64,000 nucleotides of DNA, from the NCBI GenBank assembly GCA_973895155.1, contig OZ316891.1, forward strand, positions 2,170,001 to 2,234,000. The letters are read 5' to 3'. This stretch comes from Marsupella aquatica. Its lineage: Eukaryota; Marchantiophyta. The notes beneath the pieces were generated by a model, which was not told the DNA's origin, made no database searches, and worked only from the letters and a program-made list of their open reading frames with translations. Below are positions 12,935-26,270 of this stretch, piece after piece. Positions within the stretch are counted from its first letter, which is position 1; the number at the start of each line of letters is the position of its first letter. Both the position numbers and the translations under genes were made by a program.

Positions 12935-15259
12935 CCGATTCTCATTTCACCCGGGAGGAGCGTAAGAATGAGCACAAGGTCAACTGGTTTGGGACCACTG
13001 CTGTGTGAATACCTAAACTGGCTCATACCCTTTGTTCCGGCAAACTCAAGTGGATGGTAGGCGTGAAGCAGATCACTGTGTTGCACATATCTGGAAAAGC
13101 TGTTGGATTCCCTGCGAAAGGAAAGCGGTTCAGGCTCTCCATCAATGTAGACGTCGCTCAATTGTCCATGCAGCCGGAATCACAGCAGCACAGATTTTAT
13201 GGTCCGTCGCCCATCCGACCTATCCCAAATTCACAGTAGAAACGAGGCATTCCCGAATTTTCAGTAACCATGGGGCCCTTGAGGTTGTCAGATAATCTGC
13301 AAATTTGAGGCCTACCCAGCTGCCCACGAGAATTTCACTCCAGTTTTGACGAGTTCATGTTGATTCATGATCACTAGAATGCAACTTTTGCTGAATAGTC
13401 GTCTGGGCTACTTATAATTTTACCAGGAGCCCCCATCTTCTAGGAAGGTTAGACAACCTTCAAGTGCTCCTCAGAATTTTACTTCACATGACCTCGTGTT
13501 CCGATCACGCCTTGTTAAGAGAAGCGAAACAGACAGGGCCAGTTTTGTAAATGTCACGCAGAAGTCCTACCTCCTAGTCCACCAGCCTCGTGTCAACTCT
13601 TCCTGTTTCTATAACAAATCATGTATTGGATGCATGCTGTCTTAAACCATGGATGTGGCGGTATTCGCCCTCGCTGGTCCCTTGGAGTGTTTGATAGGAA
13701 GCCTTAAGACACTGTACCGCTGCTGAACTGTACACCTTTCAACAGGATTGTACCAGAAACAACCTCTGTTTCTGAGAGTGCTGCCCCGTATTTTCTTTTC
13801 CTTTTATCATGGCATGTTCAGCAAGCATGCCATGAGTGCTTTCCAGGTCGCCCTATGGTGTAACCTTTCGAATGCAACCTGAAGGTGATAGGCTCAGCGT
13901 TTCCGTTGGTTCTAAGTATCAAGCAGACAGTACCCCCCAAGGACTAGGGAGCTCAGTCTTAAAATTTTGACCGCATAGTGGCTGCTGATACTATTCCATG
14001 TACTGTTGAGGAAAGAACTTCAAATACCATGCAGCCATTTAGGTTTTTACTAAGGCATTGATAGCGTTGTTGATTTAGGAAATGTGGTGATGAGCTCATG
14101 GATATCTACAGTGCTTTACTCACGATGTGGAAGAATGCATAGGAATCTTCAACCACATCTACTGTTGTTCGAAATAGATGGTAGGAGCTGCTTATGAGTT
14201 GCAACCATACTTCAATAGGAACAATTCAAATAAAGCCTCGTGGATTCAGAAAATACAAGGAGGTGCATGATTTATCTCTCTAGATGTCTAATTGTACAGC
14301 TCTCTCATTTTTTTCTCGACGAGCCGATGCAGTTGTCTATCCCTCAAAGATTTCTAGCACTTACCTCTGGCATATTGTCCTCTGAATCTGAGTGTTCATT
14401 TCGAATTGTTGTCCAAGTTATGACGACTGATAATAGCGCTTTCTAGAGTTGGTGGCATATTTGTATTGCTCTCTCATATTCAACTATTCTTTTGAGACTT
14501 CAATATATCTGACTCATTTGATAAACAGTGAATTTCGTTGTATTGGACTAGAGAATGTGATATCCATCGTGACACACGACTAAGACGACCCAGTTCAATG
14601 AAAGATGGCTCAATTTTATTGTATCCAAAGAATCAATTGTGCAACATTTGACCTCAAAATTGATTGTTTCGAGCTTCTTGACTTCATCATTTTACCCAAT
14701 TTGATTTTGTGTCTGATTTAACTTCTATTTACACGGCCGATCGTTTCTCCTGTCTGGCTTTCCGATTAGATTTTATAGAGTTGGAACTCAGCTACACAAT
14801 TTTCTTGTGCTTGAGGCAGATTGCGTGACATCCTCACGCTGTGCAACCGAAGTTGAAATGATATTCTTTACGGGGGTGCCCCACGAAATCACCCCGAGTA
14901 AAGCTTGCGGTACACTCTTCGGCAGAACAATGAATTGTAACGATATCAAATTAATGCGATTTGACCATAAATTACATCAAGAATGACGCTTGACGAATAG
15001 GAACTGCAACAACAATGTATGCACATAGTTCACTTCTACATTGTTGTTTATGCATCAACTGAATTCCTCACATCTCACTACATATCATTTACATATGGAC
15101 ACCATCTGAATTCTCAAGTCGTGTTCACAGGCGAAAAACACTGCCAGCTTTGTCAAGAACATTACACAAAGCGTTTTCAAAGTTATACCAAACAGACTTT
15201 CTGTTCCGCGCAGAAACCTAGGCATCCATAGAGTTTTGCGGGACTAATTGTTTTTGAGC
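12935..15259. other. intergenic, no confident gene
   Basis: 3' flank of HMA gene 2 and 3' flank of the F-box gene. A 61-codon ATG frame at 13054-13239 (plus) matches nothing I recognise and may be chance. No repeat array seen. Confidence 0.4.
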
Positions 15260-16738
15260 TTAGAAGTACCCGAAGGGATTCAAGCCGGGATTAAAGGAAG
15301 AGAGCAGCCACAAATTGTCCCACGTAGAACTTCCAAGGGGAGGACCAGTGAGCAAACTCCACTCATCAGCGAGTGGGTCGTATTCAAGCAGTCGATCGCG
15401 TTTACCTTTCTCCCGGAATGTTATGCAGTTACCATCACTGACTGGTGGAGCATAAATCTTCCCCACCTTGAGATCAGCAGGGGGGCCATCAGCCAATTCC
15501 AATAAGCTTAGCGCCTCGAGATCAATCTTGAAAACAATAATCTCATCATTTGTGTGCTCCCGCTCAGCAGAAGAAAGTGGATCAGCACTACTTAAAACGA
15601 CGAAATGGAGATTAGCATTGCAAACCACGAGGTACATAATCGGATTATTATAGATCTCTTCAGCAAATCTTGGGTAGTCTAACTCCAGCACCTTCAAAGT
15701 CTCTCCCTCCACGTCGATGGCCAGGAGGTAGACAGTGTCACCACTCCAGGGCCACTTCAGCACATAGAGTACGCCATCGAGAAACGCATGTTGCTCACCC
15801 TGTGGATCTTGCGGCTCACCACACACGTGGTCGTACACCAATGAATCTTCCTTGGAAGCGACAAACCTCTTGACACTCCAAGCATTTGATTTGCAATCGT
15901 AGACATTTGCCCAACAATAAGTGCAGTTACGCAAGTAATCAGTAGCAACCTCTCCTCCATAGAACTCCCCAAAAAACAGGATTAGCGTGCCTCAAGAGGT
16001 GTCACTTACTAACTTGTGATAGACTGCGTCACTTAGACCTCTTTTCGGACAAGGTGGCAAGCGTTTCCAGTTCCGGGTCAAGATGTTGGCAATGTAAAGT
16101 TCGTCCTTGCTGTAACTCAAAAACAATATAGCTCCTTTTCCTTCTATCTGCAAATGTATTGTATCCCGTGAACTGTTGGGAAGAAAAGAAAGCCCTGGTA
16201 ACCTTTGCCAAACGTGCGATACTCTGCTGTAAGCGAAGGAAGTCTCCTTGCCAATACAAATGGGGTAGAACGTGTCCCAACTGTTGGAAAACTCACGGAC
16301 TTGCTTCTGGAAAGAGATTCCAAGGTGCTGTCTGGCTCGAGGTGAAATTAACGAGAATCTGGCCAGCCAAGCTTTTGAGAGGCCTCGAAATTTGAACAGA
16401 GATGGAAATGACACTCTCGATACAATCTTCTCCACCAGGTGCTCTGGTAAGGCCGTACTCTCATCTGCCCCCTCCAGATTAATACGCTTGCCGCGACCAA
16501 ATGAAACAGTGATCTCTTCGTCACCCGTTCTGACCTCCATCTTAACACATTTGTCGTGATGAAACGAAACCAAGTGTTCTGGTAAAGCCTTACTCTCCTC
16601 TTCTCCCTTCATTTTGATAGGTTTGTCGCTACCGAACGAAGCAATGACCGTTTCGCCCTCCACTCTGACCGCCATGTTGATCCGTTTGTCGTGACGATAG
16701 GAAACGATGACCTCTTCTCCATTCATCCTCACCTCCAT
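15260..16738 (-). CDS. F-box protein with kelch-like C-terminal half, 2 exons
   Basis: Exon 1 is 16738-16010 and exon 2 is 15964-15260, joined in phase 0 over a 45-nt intron (gtaagt...ggggag) to give 477 residues. The F-box lies at about residues 97-130 (LPEHLVEKIVSRVSFPSLFK), the segment that binds SKP1 in SCF ubiquitin ligases. The rest is a beta-rich region with kelch-like strands (NWKRLPPCP, DEWSLLTGPPLG) as in plant F-box/kelch proteins, which likely binds the substrate. The first ~95 residues are unusual: three imperfect copies of a ~25-residue unit (MEVRMNGEEVIVSYRHDKRI type), and a second LPEHLV about 45 residues before the F-box, which suggests internal duplication. The intron is very short; without it the frame stops after LVSDTS. 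The substrate is unknown. Confidence 0.85.
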
Positions 16739-16991
16739 TCTGACGACCTTTCTTCAGTGATCTGTGCCAGTTGTGAGAGACCTGGCCATTCGCAGACGAG
16801 AGCTAGGCCACGAGAAACAGAAATGCTACTAACAAATTTGTTCAACTTCTTGTATTCATTCTAGACTGGCAGATTTCCGCTCCATCCGTCCCACTCAATC
16901 TAGTTGAAGTAGAAGGGAATGAAATGCGATCCGAGCCCACCGTAGTGGAGCTTCCTGCGCTCCCTATCTTAGTCTATTCGAGCCACTCGCA

Positions 16992-17480
16992 TTAATTTGC
17001 AGTTAAGTGCTGTCCGAACTCGTCCAGCTCGCGCTCATTTAGGAGTAGGAACCGTTTGGGGGCGTGACAAGGACTTTTGGGAGCTTGGCATTGGGGAAGG
17101 AGTTTTGGGGGCGTAACGGTACTGCTTCCGCGGGCTCCCGGTGCAGCAAGGTGGGAGGGAGAGTGACAAGATGGGAGAGCGAGGTAATGAAGGAGGGTTG
17201 GAAATGCAGAACGTCGGTTTCCCTGAGAAGCCCAACTAACAAGCTCTTGCGTATCTTTGACCACATTGCATTTATTTTCAGCTAGCCGAAGCTTTGTTGT
17301 ATACTGTGGGAGGCCGACGAGGAAGCGATAATTTTTGTGGTTGGAAGAGGGGCGGGTGATGATGACTTGGTAGGAGGCAGCCATACATCTGTTGAATCCT
17401 GAGCTTTTCAGTTTCGTGTTGGCCTCGGTTTCTTGAAGCTCTATGGTATGGATTAGTGTGTTGGGCATGATCACGATCAA
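16992..17480 (-). CDS. hypothetical ORF, 162 codons
   Basis: An uninterrupted ATG frame upstream of and on the same strand as the F-box gene. The predicted protein has no signal peptide, membrane segment or domain I recognise; its C-terminal half is Pro/Ser/His rich. It could be a small lineage-specific gene, a fragment or chance. No splice or promoter evidence supports it. Confidence 0.2.
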   Translation of the reverse strand: MIVIMPNTLIHTIELQETEANTKLKSSGFNRCMAASYQVIITRPSSNHKNYRFLVGLPQYTTKLRLAENKCNVVKDTQELVSWASQGNRRSAFPTLLHYLALPSCHSPSHLAAPGARGSSTVTPPKLLPQCQAPKSPCHAPKRFLLLNERELDEFGQHLTAN

Positions 17481-18889
17481 CCTTCCGATTCTGCGTTTAA
17501 CTCAATTCAAACCCTGAATTGTCAATGGCTCTTGGCTTCTGAAGCTTCAAGTTTTTTGTTCCGTGTATTTGCTTGGTGTTCTCGTGTCATTGTGGGACGA
17601 TCTTATTGCGTTTTCCAATCACGCGTTGCAGATTGCCGAGGACAGGTTCTTTCGGCGATTCCATGGAAGGAGTTGTCCTTATTTCGAACAAGACATACTG
17701 ATTGACTCTGTTTGAGAACCAGACCATATCCTCTCCCCATTGATCAATTTTGATGTACCGATTTATTTCGGAGGAGGGGTTGAGGGCGACAAGGGAACTG
17801 AAGAAAGTGGCACCTAAGATGACTGTCGGGATAGCTAGAAACAATCAATGTTTTATGGGCAGCGGTTGTCTTGAGCTCAACAAAACAAGTTTTGAGAGTC
17901 ATCTGCGGATGACTAATGGTCGAGAAGCACTGGGCACCAGGTACGGATCCGTGAGGCCTTTTTTTGTTTGGGTCCTTCTCACTTGATTGTAACCTTAGCA
18001 AAATCGTGTTGTTTTTCTGCCAAGGTTCTTAGAATTCGTTTGGAAAGATTCTCGTCCTGGAGTAGGTCTTCCCATCATTGTACATCCTGTAGGTATTGAT
18101 CCTTGTCTTCCCGTCACGGGCTCCATATAGTGTCACTTTGAGAAGAATGCCTTGATGTGACTTTCGTATGTGTTGACGCCGTGGCCTCTGTTGTCGATCT
18201 GCTGCAGGGCGTCATTCTATTGATTTGCGGTGGGAGTTGCAACAAGTTCCAAGGCTGAAGATCTGAAGGTCTTCTGCAAAACCGAGTTCAGGCACAGCAG
18301 TTCTACCTCCAATGCTGATTGCGGGCTTTCGAAATGTATTCAAAATGGCTAAATAACAGACTCTGATTTTGGCTTACAATGTACAGTTTGCCAGTCTTTC
18401 AACCTGTGTGATGATTTTATTGAATGTTGAGGATCTGATAGCTGTGTTTAGCTTATCTGTGTTCTTGTCGGTGAATTCCGTATTGCGATGATGCGTGCAT
18501 CACCCTTATCCGTGCATGATCTTTGATTCCTAGTACTTTTAAACTAATTTTGAGAAAATGTTTCCAAAACTGCTCAAGTTATTCTGAAATTGTTCATGGT
18601 TATCCATTGAAGAGACCCTTCCGAATAATCAGATCAAGAACAATTTGGCCGGTTGGACACATAAAGTTCAAAGTTGATTGTTCGTTTGAGAACACGCTGC
18701 ATGCTGCACATGAATGTTTTCACTTTACCTTTGGGTTGGAATGGATTCAGTTTGTAATTTCCTTTGAGATGTTCCTTTCTTTCTTCCTCCTAGTTAGTGG
18801 CCAAATGATCCAGGAAGGGTTTATCCACGTATATCACCTTCAAATTGGAAAAACTGCAGAGGGAAATCTTCTATGAAGGATTTCTTCAC

Positions 18890-19085
18890 TTTGATGGGTT
18901 TGTGTGAAAGCACGCTGTGTTGCAAGTTTATTCCTGTCAGGGCTTGAAGTTCTTTACAAAAGCTTGGACCAACATTTCATCTCAGTCCACCCATTTTTGC
19001 TCTAGATCAATGTCTCCATTTTTCTCTACAAATCTGGTGACCAAGGCCTCATCTCAGTCCCAGGCACAGATGACAGATTAGACAG
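18890..19085 (-). mobile_element. possible Ty1/copia RNase H remnant
   Basis: Read on the minus strand, one frame gives RFVEKNGDIDLEQKWVD then stop then DEMLVQAFVKNF. This resembles the end of copia polyprotein RNase H (R-x-V-E...I-x-L-x...D-x-L-A-D-x-F-T-K). It has several stops and no flanking LTR was seen. A weak call from pattern only. Confidence 0.25.
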
Positions 19086-20763
19086 ATGTCTTCAATCAGA
19101 ACTTAGTAGAATTATTTGCAGGGCACTCCTTGAGCTTTCTGTGGTGACCAAGCCGCTTCACGAAGTTAAAAGTTGTGGTTGGTGGTCATTTTGTTTTTTG
19201 GAGGGGGGGGGGGGGGGGTGGTTTGTAGATTTGTGAAGGGTCGAGCATTGAATTTTCGTCCAAAGTTGAGGTGTTCTTACAATCTCCCTTGTCTTTTTTG
19301 GTGTGTCCATCAATTCAAGTTACCTGTCTCTTGGGAGTATGAACAAAAGTTAGAGCCATGCCTAATGAGTTGCTTCGTTTCAGTTGGCCCAAAGTCCTGA
19401 GCTTTTGCGAGAGAGGAGCCAGCGCACAAACATGACCTGGACATCAATGTTAATCAAAACAGTAAATAACACACGACCGTTTTGGGCTGCTGCTCAAGTC
19501 ACAATGAGGTTAATTAGGCTTCTGATCAGAGCAATGAGAGTCTGTCAGGTAGATGGCCTGCGGAATACAAATTCAGTCTGCGCACACTGTAGGCAACCAA
19601 ATATCGTAGACAAACTTAGAACCAAATCGTGAAGAGTCTCTTTAACCATATGTAGATACCGAGGGAAACCGAGGGAATTCTGTTGCGTTCGAGACATTTA
19701 TGGTCCAGTTTGACTTTCTCGATTCAGCCAACTATGAAATTTTCATGATTCAGCCGTCGGAAGTCAGCACTCAACATGCTGTCAGCTGTTCATTGAACGA
19801 GACAGCTACTGTACAGGGAGTTTTGTCATCATCGATTGAAATCGATCGAACGAAGTAGTAAGTCTTTGTAGTATACAGTGGAGGGCAGATTCCATCCGAA
19901 GCTCAATTTCAAATGTCGGAAGCAACGTTTGTATTGTTCATTAAACTTGACTGATTGTACGTACAAAGTATTCAAAATTGTCTGCATCATGAGAAAGGTA
20001 AGTAGTCGTGGAGCATATCGGAGTCAGATTAGCTTTAAACAATGAGGAGCTCCACATGAATGTGCAAGCACTCATATTTTCTTTGGGCAACAAGAGTCCA
20101 TTCTCTTACATCGCGAGACTCGCAAAATTGACTCCATTTGTCATCATACCAATTGTTTCCGAGCACTCTGTGATCGAGAATGCTCTTCTGTTCTCTGACA
20201 AGGCCACCGGATGAGTGTGGAGGAAGCCTAATTATGAAGGAAACCAGGTTTCGTGGAAAGACTCTGCAATCCCAGCTTCGTTCATCTTACTGAGCTTGCC
20301 TACAAAGACAAATTAAGCTCTTTGACCTGGAGAATAGCGGACTGTCCAATAGGATCTACTGGCAGTGTGAAATTGACTATGTCCTCTGAAGTGTTATGAA
20401 TTCCCGCAGAGATTGGATTTCATGTTGATTGTGTCCTCTTAATGTCATAAACTACCGCGAACTCTTGGATTTCATGTGACTGGATGTATGTTTCAAATAA
20501 CAGAAACCCATTTTCACAGACAGTTCCTTCATTACTGGACCCAAACATTGCTGGCATAATTTAATCCGGCTCCATCCCGGTCAGGTGGTCCCCTTCGTCA
20601 GTTTCTCAGAGTGGAACGGAGCCAGCAGCTCCTCCTCTCGGGCATCGATCATTCAGTTTAAACGCTAAATTAGTTTTACAAGGTTGGTTTCGGGCCAATC
20701 CAATCATCTTTCATACTTGGACGTGTTTTGAGGAGTTCTTCTCAGTAGCCATAGTCTTTGAAT

Positions 20764-20972
20764 GAGGTAGTCAAAACCATTTCTTGTGCCCAGAGAGTTT
20801 GCATTGCTGTGTGGTAACTCATAGGACTTGGGTAAGTTCAAATGCTGTGTCTGACTTGGGTTCAAGTGAGGTCAAAGCCGTTTCTTGTGCCCAGAGAGTT
20901 TGCATTGTTGTGTGGTAACTCATAGGACTTGGGTAAGTTCAAATTTGTGACGGACTTGGGTACAAGTGTTGT
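20764..20972. repeat. ~104-bp tandem duplication
   Basis: Copies from 20764 and 20868 share TTCTTGTGCCCAGAGAGTTT and GTGTGGTAACTCATAGGACT, with few differences. Confidence 0.85.
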
Positions 20973-21530
20973 GACTGACTGTTCCCTTTTTGTGGGGTTT
21001 TCACACATTTCCCCTTGAATTAAAAAAAAACCAAAAAACATTTATTGGGTAATCACCTACTTAGTGCACATGTGAGAATACTTATGATTTTAGAGGGTTA
21101 ATACTCTTAGGTGAAATATAGGTGAAGAAATCAAATTTGTTCATGATGCAGTGAGAGACACGGCCAAAGTTCTCTCCAGGACTTGAATTTGTACAAGTGA
21201 GACGAGAGGTGCTGCTTGATTTACGTGGTCCTCTGCCTGGTCCTATGTCACCAAGACTAAGCATTGATTTTACCATGGTATGAATTGACAAGGGTACCCT
21301 GGTTGATGTTGTGATAGCCAACCCTTGGCAGTAGGACATCATTGGACAACAACATCACAGTCAGAGTAGCAGCAACACAAGTGACAATGGCAAAAGACTG
21401 AGAAGAAATATGCAACACCAGCAACATCAAATAACATCAATCTCCTTGCTAATTATGTGGTATTTGAAAAACCATTTCATCAATTTGAAGGGTTGCTTTG
21501 ATAAGCGATTTGGGACACTCATCTTTGGCT

Positions 21531-21638
21531 GGTTCCACTGAGCCACCACAATCCATCAATCCATTTTGATGACGTAATTCTGTTGGTTCCACTGAGCCAC
21601 CGCAATCCATCAATCCATTTTGATGACAAAATTCTGTT
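21531..21638. repeat. 54-bp tandem duplication
   Basis: Two copies (21531-21584, 21585-21638) start GGTTCCACTGAGCCACC and include CAATCCATCAATCCATTTTG; they are nearly identical. Confidence 0.9.
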
Positions 21639-24079
21639 AGAGCGTGCTCAAACCCGAGCAATCCATCATAAATCTCTAGATGTGGGGACTAGTGTGCCTC
21701 AACAAGGGCTTGTTGCTTAGTGGGCATACATGCATGTCCCACTTCTAAATTTAGTTATGACACTAGATGTGGGCCATTAGATCATCACACTATTGCAATG
21801 GTAGAGAGTTTTCTTATTTTATTTTATATTGTTTTATTCTTAGTTTAGGAGTTTAGTGTTTGTCCTTGCCTGCCTCTTGCTTTTACTCCTTCAAGCTTTC
21901 TTTGGCCCTCTGTTTCTCTTAGAAGGAGAACTGGCAAGGAAAACTTTGCAATCCAGCATGTGTTCCATGTGCTACAGAAACTTACCTAGCGTCCACTTAC
22001 ATAGGTAGTCACCAGACTGTAGACCAGGTGGCCTGAGTAGGTAGTTGAGGACATTAGTAAATGAGAGTTTGTTGAAGTTGGTACTCGAATAGACCACAAC
22101 GTTGGACCCAAATGGACCGAGCAGCTCTTGACACCCAAATAGGTGAGCATTGATAAAGATGAAAGTTGCTGTTTGAGTAATAAGTAATGTTCCAAGATGG
22201 TCAATGGCAAGTTGGGTAGCTCATCTGAGCATCTTGTCAAACATCATGGTCCCTCTGGCTTAAAGTACCACTTGCTTTTGTCTTGTTTGTTTCTGTACTT
22301 TATGGAAGGGAAGATCAATCACAGGCTGTGCGGGGGCATTTTGAGATTTGTCCTCTATTTCTTTTTTGGTGAAAGAAAGTCAAATCTCAACTGGCACAAA
22401 ATTTAATTTCTCCAGTGCAGAGAAAGGGAAAGAAGGAAACCTTTCAGGCCCAACTCCTTTGTTACCAGGGTATTATGAACAAAAACTTTAGCTCAAAACT
22501 TGGTTTAAATCACTGGTCTGTGGAGTCATTATAGCTCACAATGCCCTGGAAACAAACAGGGTATTACTATATGCAAATGTCACCTCAAAAAGGGCGGGGT
22601 GAGCTCAATAATTCCATGTCAAGTTGTCAAGTTCTTAGGCCTGTGTGAGAGCTTATTGAGTTTGTGACTTGAGGGTAATCGTGACTTGAATCATGTGAAT
22701 ACGTTTTGAGAACCTGGAGAGTCCCTGGTCTGCTTAGAGCTAACGCTCTGATGGGATTTTTGGAAAAGTCTAATTGTGCTTGTGGTATAGTCTTTCGTGA
22801 CTCTAACAGTCTGGACTCAAAAGTCTTTCTATGGAGGTTTGTGGAGCTTCCCTGCCTTCTTGCTGCAAATGACATAACTGCCACCTGGATCCATTTTCCA
22901 CATTTATAATAGCCTAGTTCAATGATTATACCACACCCATGCTGGATGGCTCCATAATGATTCTAGCAAGTAATTCTGGCGATGTACAGTTTTTTGGATG
23001 TCCAGCAACAGCTCTGCAGCTGTACTACTCGCAGTGCGCAGGCTCTGAACCTTAGAAACGATGTGAAATTCAGCACGAGAGGCTACAGTAGATAGTCTGA
23101 GCGAACCTGTATAACGTTCCTCAAATGTTGGCGAATGAATGCAAACCAGTCACAGAACTATATGACTGGTGGTGATAAATTTGGAATGAGTCAATTCAAA
23201 GTCCATAGAGACGGACAATGATGTTCAGAGCAGGTAATTAACCGCGTGCGCGATGGGAGGGGAGTCTCTCGAGAGGCAGGTTGCTCGATAGGAATTGTAG
23301 GTTGAGCAAGATTGAAGGTGGTAGAAATTGTCCTACATGTCCTAGACAACATTGCCGAACTTATCCAGGAAATCATTGGGACGAACTAGTCATGAACTGC
23401 ACAACTTCCCAGGCACCTGATTGAATGGCAATTGTCCGGGCAATTGTCAGGGCATCTATACAATGCACGCGATCGTCGTTGTGGATGCACATGCTGGGCA
23501 TCTCCCAAACTACAAGGCCTCCGGTTCTACAGTAATCGCAAAATGACCAATCGATGGACGTCCAAGACAAAACCCGAGGAAGGAGACTGGAAATTGTGGC
23601 TTGCGAAACTAGAGGAGCTGGCGAGGGAGATGGTAGGTTGACAGAGTCGATCTCCGTAAGGGACCACTACGCGTTAGCTTAGGTGCTGATATAGAGCGAC
23701 ATTCGCTTCGGAAGCTAGTTGGAAGTTACTTAGCAGTGATCGAGTCAACCTGCAGTCAGTTGGCCATCTATGGTTTTTTGAGCCTTGATTGACATCGATC
23801 ATTGATCGAACCAATCCCTACCTAAGTCTTCGAAAGTAAATCAGCTCGAGGGTAGTAAGTTGTAGGATCCAACGATCGGAACTTCAGTTTATCCAAATGA
23901 AAATTTGCCAAATACTAGTGGCGAGATTCGACATATACTATGCATATCCTTGTTCTTCTATATCGAACCATCAAACAGGCAATGCAAGGACGAGGGGAAG
24001 GACAGTTTGGACAATCTGGACAGAAGGGACTGTCAATACTGTAGTACTTTGCCTTTGGGACCTTGTCTCCTGGTTTGGC

Positions 24080-24207
24080 GTTTTTGCCCTTGGGCACTGT
24101 GTGATATGTAGTACTCAGAATAAATTAGCTTTAGATTGACTTCGTTTTTGCACTTGGGCACTGTGTGATATGTAGTACTCAGAATAAATTAGCTTTAGAT
24201 TGACTTG
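24080..24207. repeat. 64-bp tandem duplication
   Basis: Two copies (24080-24143, 24144-24207) contain CTTGGGCACTGTGTGATATG and are almost identical. Confidence 0.9.
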
Positions 24208-25916
24208 GCACATATATCAAGGAGCTATATTAGTATTGCACTTGGTTGACAAGAGTCTGTTCGCTTTCGTCGCTTGACTGCCAAAATTGACTCCGTTGGA
24301 CCCTTTTGCCAAGCCAGCTGCCCTTCTGCTATATGGTCAGGCCACCGGATACGTGGAAAAGACGGAATATAAGTTTCTTGAGAACCTGCGCTCCTTCCTC
24401 GGTTGAAACCGTGGGACTCAAATATGACTTGGTATTAGAAAAAACCTAGTAAACCGTAGAGTAACTTACGCTGTTGCTTAAGAAGAGGTGAACATCAAAG
24501 ACCGAAGCTTTATTCACCTCGGACCTGACAGTGTTCGGGACCGTGTCCTACTGAAAACCGCCGACAACAATTTTGTATTCACCAAATGCTTTGCGTCTAT
24601 CTACTCATCTTGACTCAGGTCAATGTTTAATCTTAAAAATAGTTGAATTTACTCACCATAAATTGGGGCATGGAAGGACTTTACAGTCCTCCGGATCGGC
24701 AATTTCTATCCCGTAAGGCTATGACAAAGATTAATTCTTTGAACGAATTGGTCCACCTGTTCTGACAAAATTGGACGAGGTTGAATTGAAGTTGCGAGCC
24801 GCCGTGAGCCCTCAATCGAAGGGGGCGAATGATCGAAGCTCAGGCAGAAATTGTTCAGTCTTCTTTCCCCACGAGCCCATTTTGTCAACTGCAGTAATCC
24901 TGATTCCAGCTGACGCCGGAATTCCTGACTTCTCGCCCAGCAGCCTTTTTTTTCCATTACAACTAGCTGCTACCGCTGCACTCCACTCGGTGGATGCCAC
25001 GCTCTGGCACTAAAGCAATTTGCTTCAACTGCGATGTAATTTCTCGGTTGATCGAGTTCACGGGAGGACTGTACGTCAGCCACCTATCAACGGTGTTCGT
25101 TCTTCCTTGAAGTCTCCAACAGCTGTCAAACTTGCAGGATCTACGGTCTCACTATCACTCAGGCATTGCATTGTTCATGATTCTTCACAGGCTGGGTCTC
25201 CCGATTCGGTTGGTGTTTGATTCTTGAATCCCAATGCAGTACATGACGTAAATTGCATTGGGTTTGTTAAGAGTCCGGGGCCACTTAGTCCCATCCCGGT
25301 GGCTACTGTCAAACAACCAGCAAGCCCTTCAGCATAGTGCAGTCAACTGTTCGTCCTCTCTGGGTTCGGTTGCAATTGTTTAGCAGGGACTAGAGGGGAC
25401 TGGCAATTACAATTTTCACAAGTCACGAGGTGTCCGACTTGTTACAATGAAATGGACTTAGAAACGCACTTCAGAAGACCATACTACTCAGAAGACCATA
25501 CTGACCCAGAACATTCTTGGAGGTCGTGCATTTTCCACACCGTTCTCTGTGGAATGCTATGTGAAGCAGTACGCTTGATTAGTTTAAACTGCAAGGAAAG
25601 GAACGCATTTTGCGAAGCAAGGCTTTTGAGTAGGAGTTAGTGTTCCACCATTTAGTGTTCATTAATAGTTGATTACAGAGTTGTCTACTTCGTAAAGTTC
25701 AGATGTTAATGACCAATGATGCACTTTTACCATCTACTTAACTGATTCTAGAGCTCAGATGTTAAGAAATAATCATGAAATACCAATTACGTAACTGATT
25801 CTAGAGCTACAAGACTAGGAGAAAGCCTACTCTAGCACTAAGCTAGGACATTTTTACAACAATAAAACAGAAACATAGGGTGTGAACCACATTCTTTAGG
25901 TACAAATTTGAATGTT

Positions 25917-25929
25917 TATGTGAGGATGC
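25917..25929. repeat. LINE target-site duplication, 3' side
   Basis: TATGTGAGGATGC directly abuts the poly-T (A-tail) end of the LINE; its partner is at 33059-33071 with one mismatch. Confidence 0.6.
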
Positions 25930-26270
25930 TTTTTTTTTGTTTTTTTGTTTGCCTTGAAAAATCTTTTTGAATTCCATAAAAAAAAACAGCATACAAAGAG
26001 GGGCCACAAGGGCAACACCAGGGTGGACCGCAAAGGTCAGAAGTGCCAGAAAACAAAAACCGGTGGGGCCGGCACCAGGAAAGAAACTAAGGCCCCCCAA
26101 AGGGGCAGCTAAATAAGACATTTAACTACTGCAGCAGGAGAAGCACACTCCATAAGGCTGGCCAGTGCTCAGGTCCCGGCAAGGTTCCATTCAGTGGGTC
26201 CGTGATAGGCTTACATATCTATCGGTCAACCTGTAGTGAAGAATCTAGTCCTGTGAGACTAACAAGGGAT

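Larger units (their letters stand above)
17500..25916. other. gene-poor, repeat-bearing interval
   Basis: No confident gene. It holds a poly-G run (about 19202-19218), tandem duplications at 20.8, 21.5 and 24.1 kb, a possible Ty1/copia remnant (18.9-19.1 kb), and a pair of diverged similar segments (20086-20230 and 24240-24360). The longest frames (18523-18876 plus, 117 codons; 19384-19632 plus) are unrecognised. Confidence 0.45.

Noticed and set aside
25843-26121. 92-codon minus-strand frame
   Set aside because: It is the G/T-rich 3' UTR and A-tail of the LINE.
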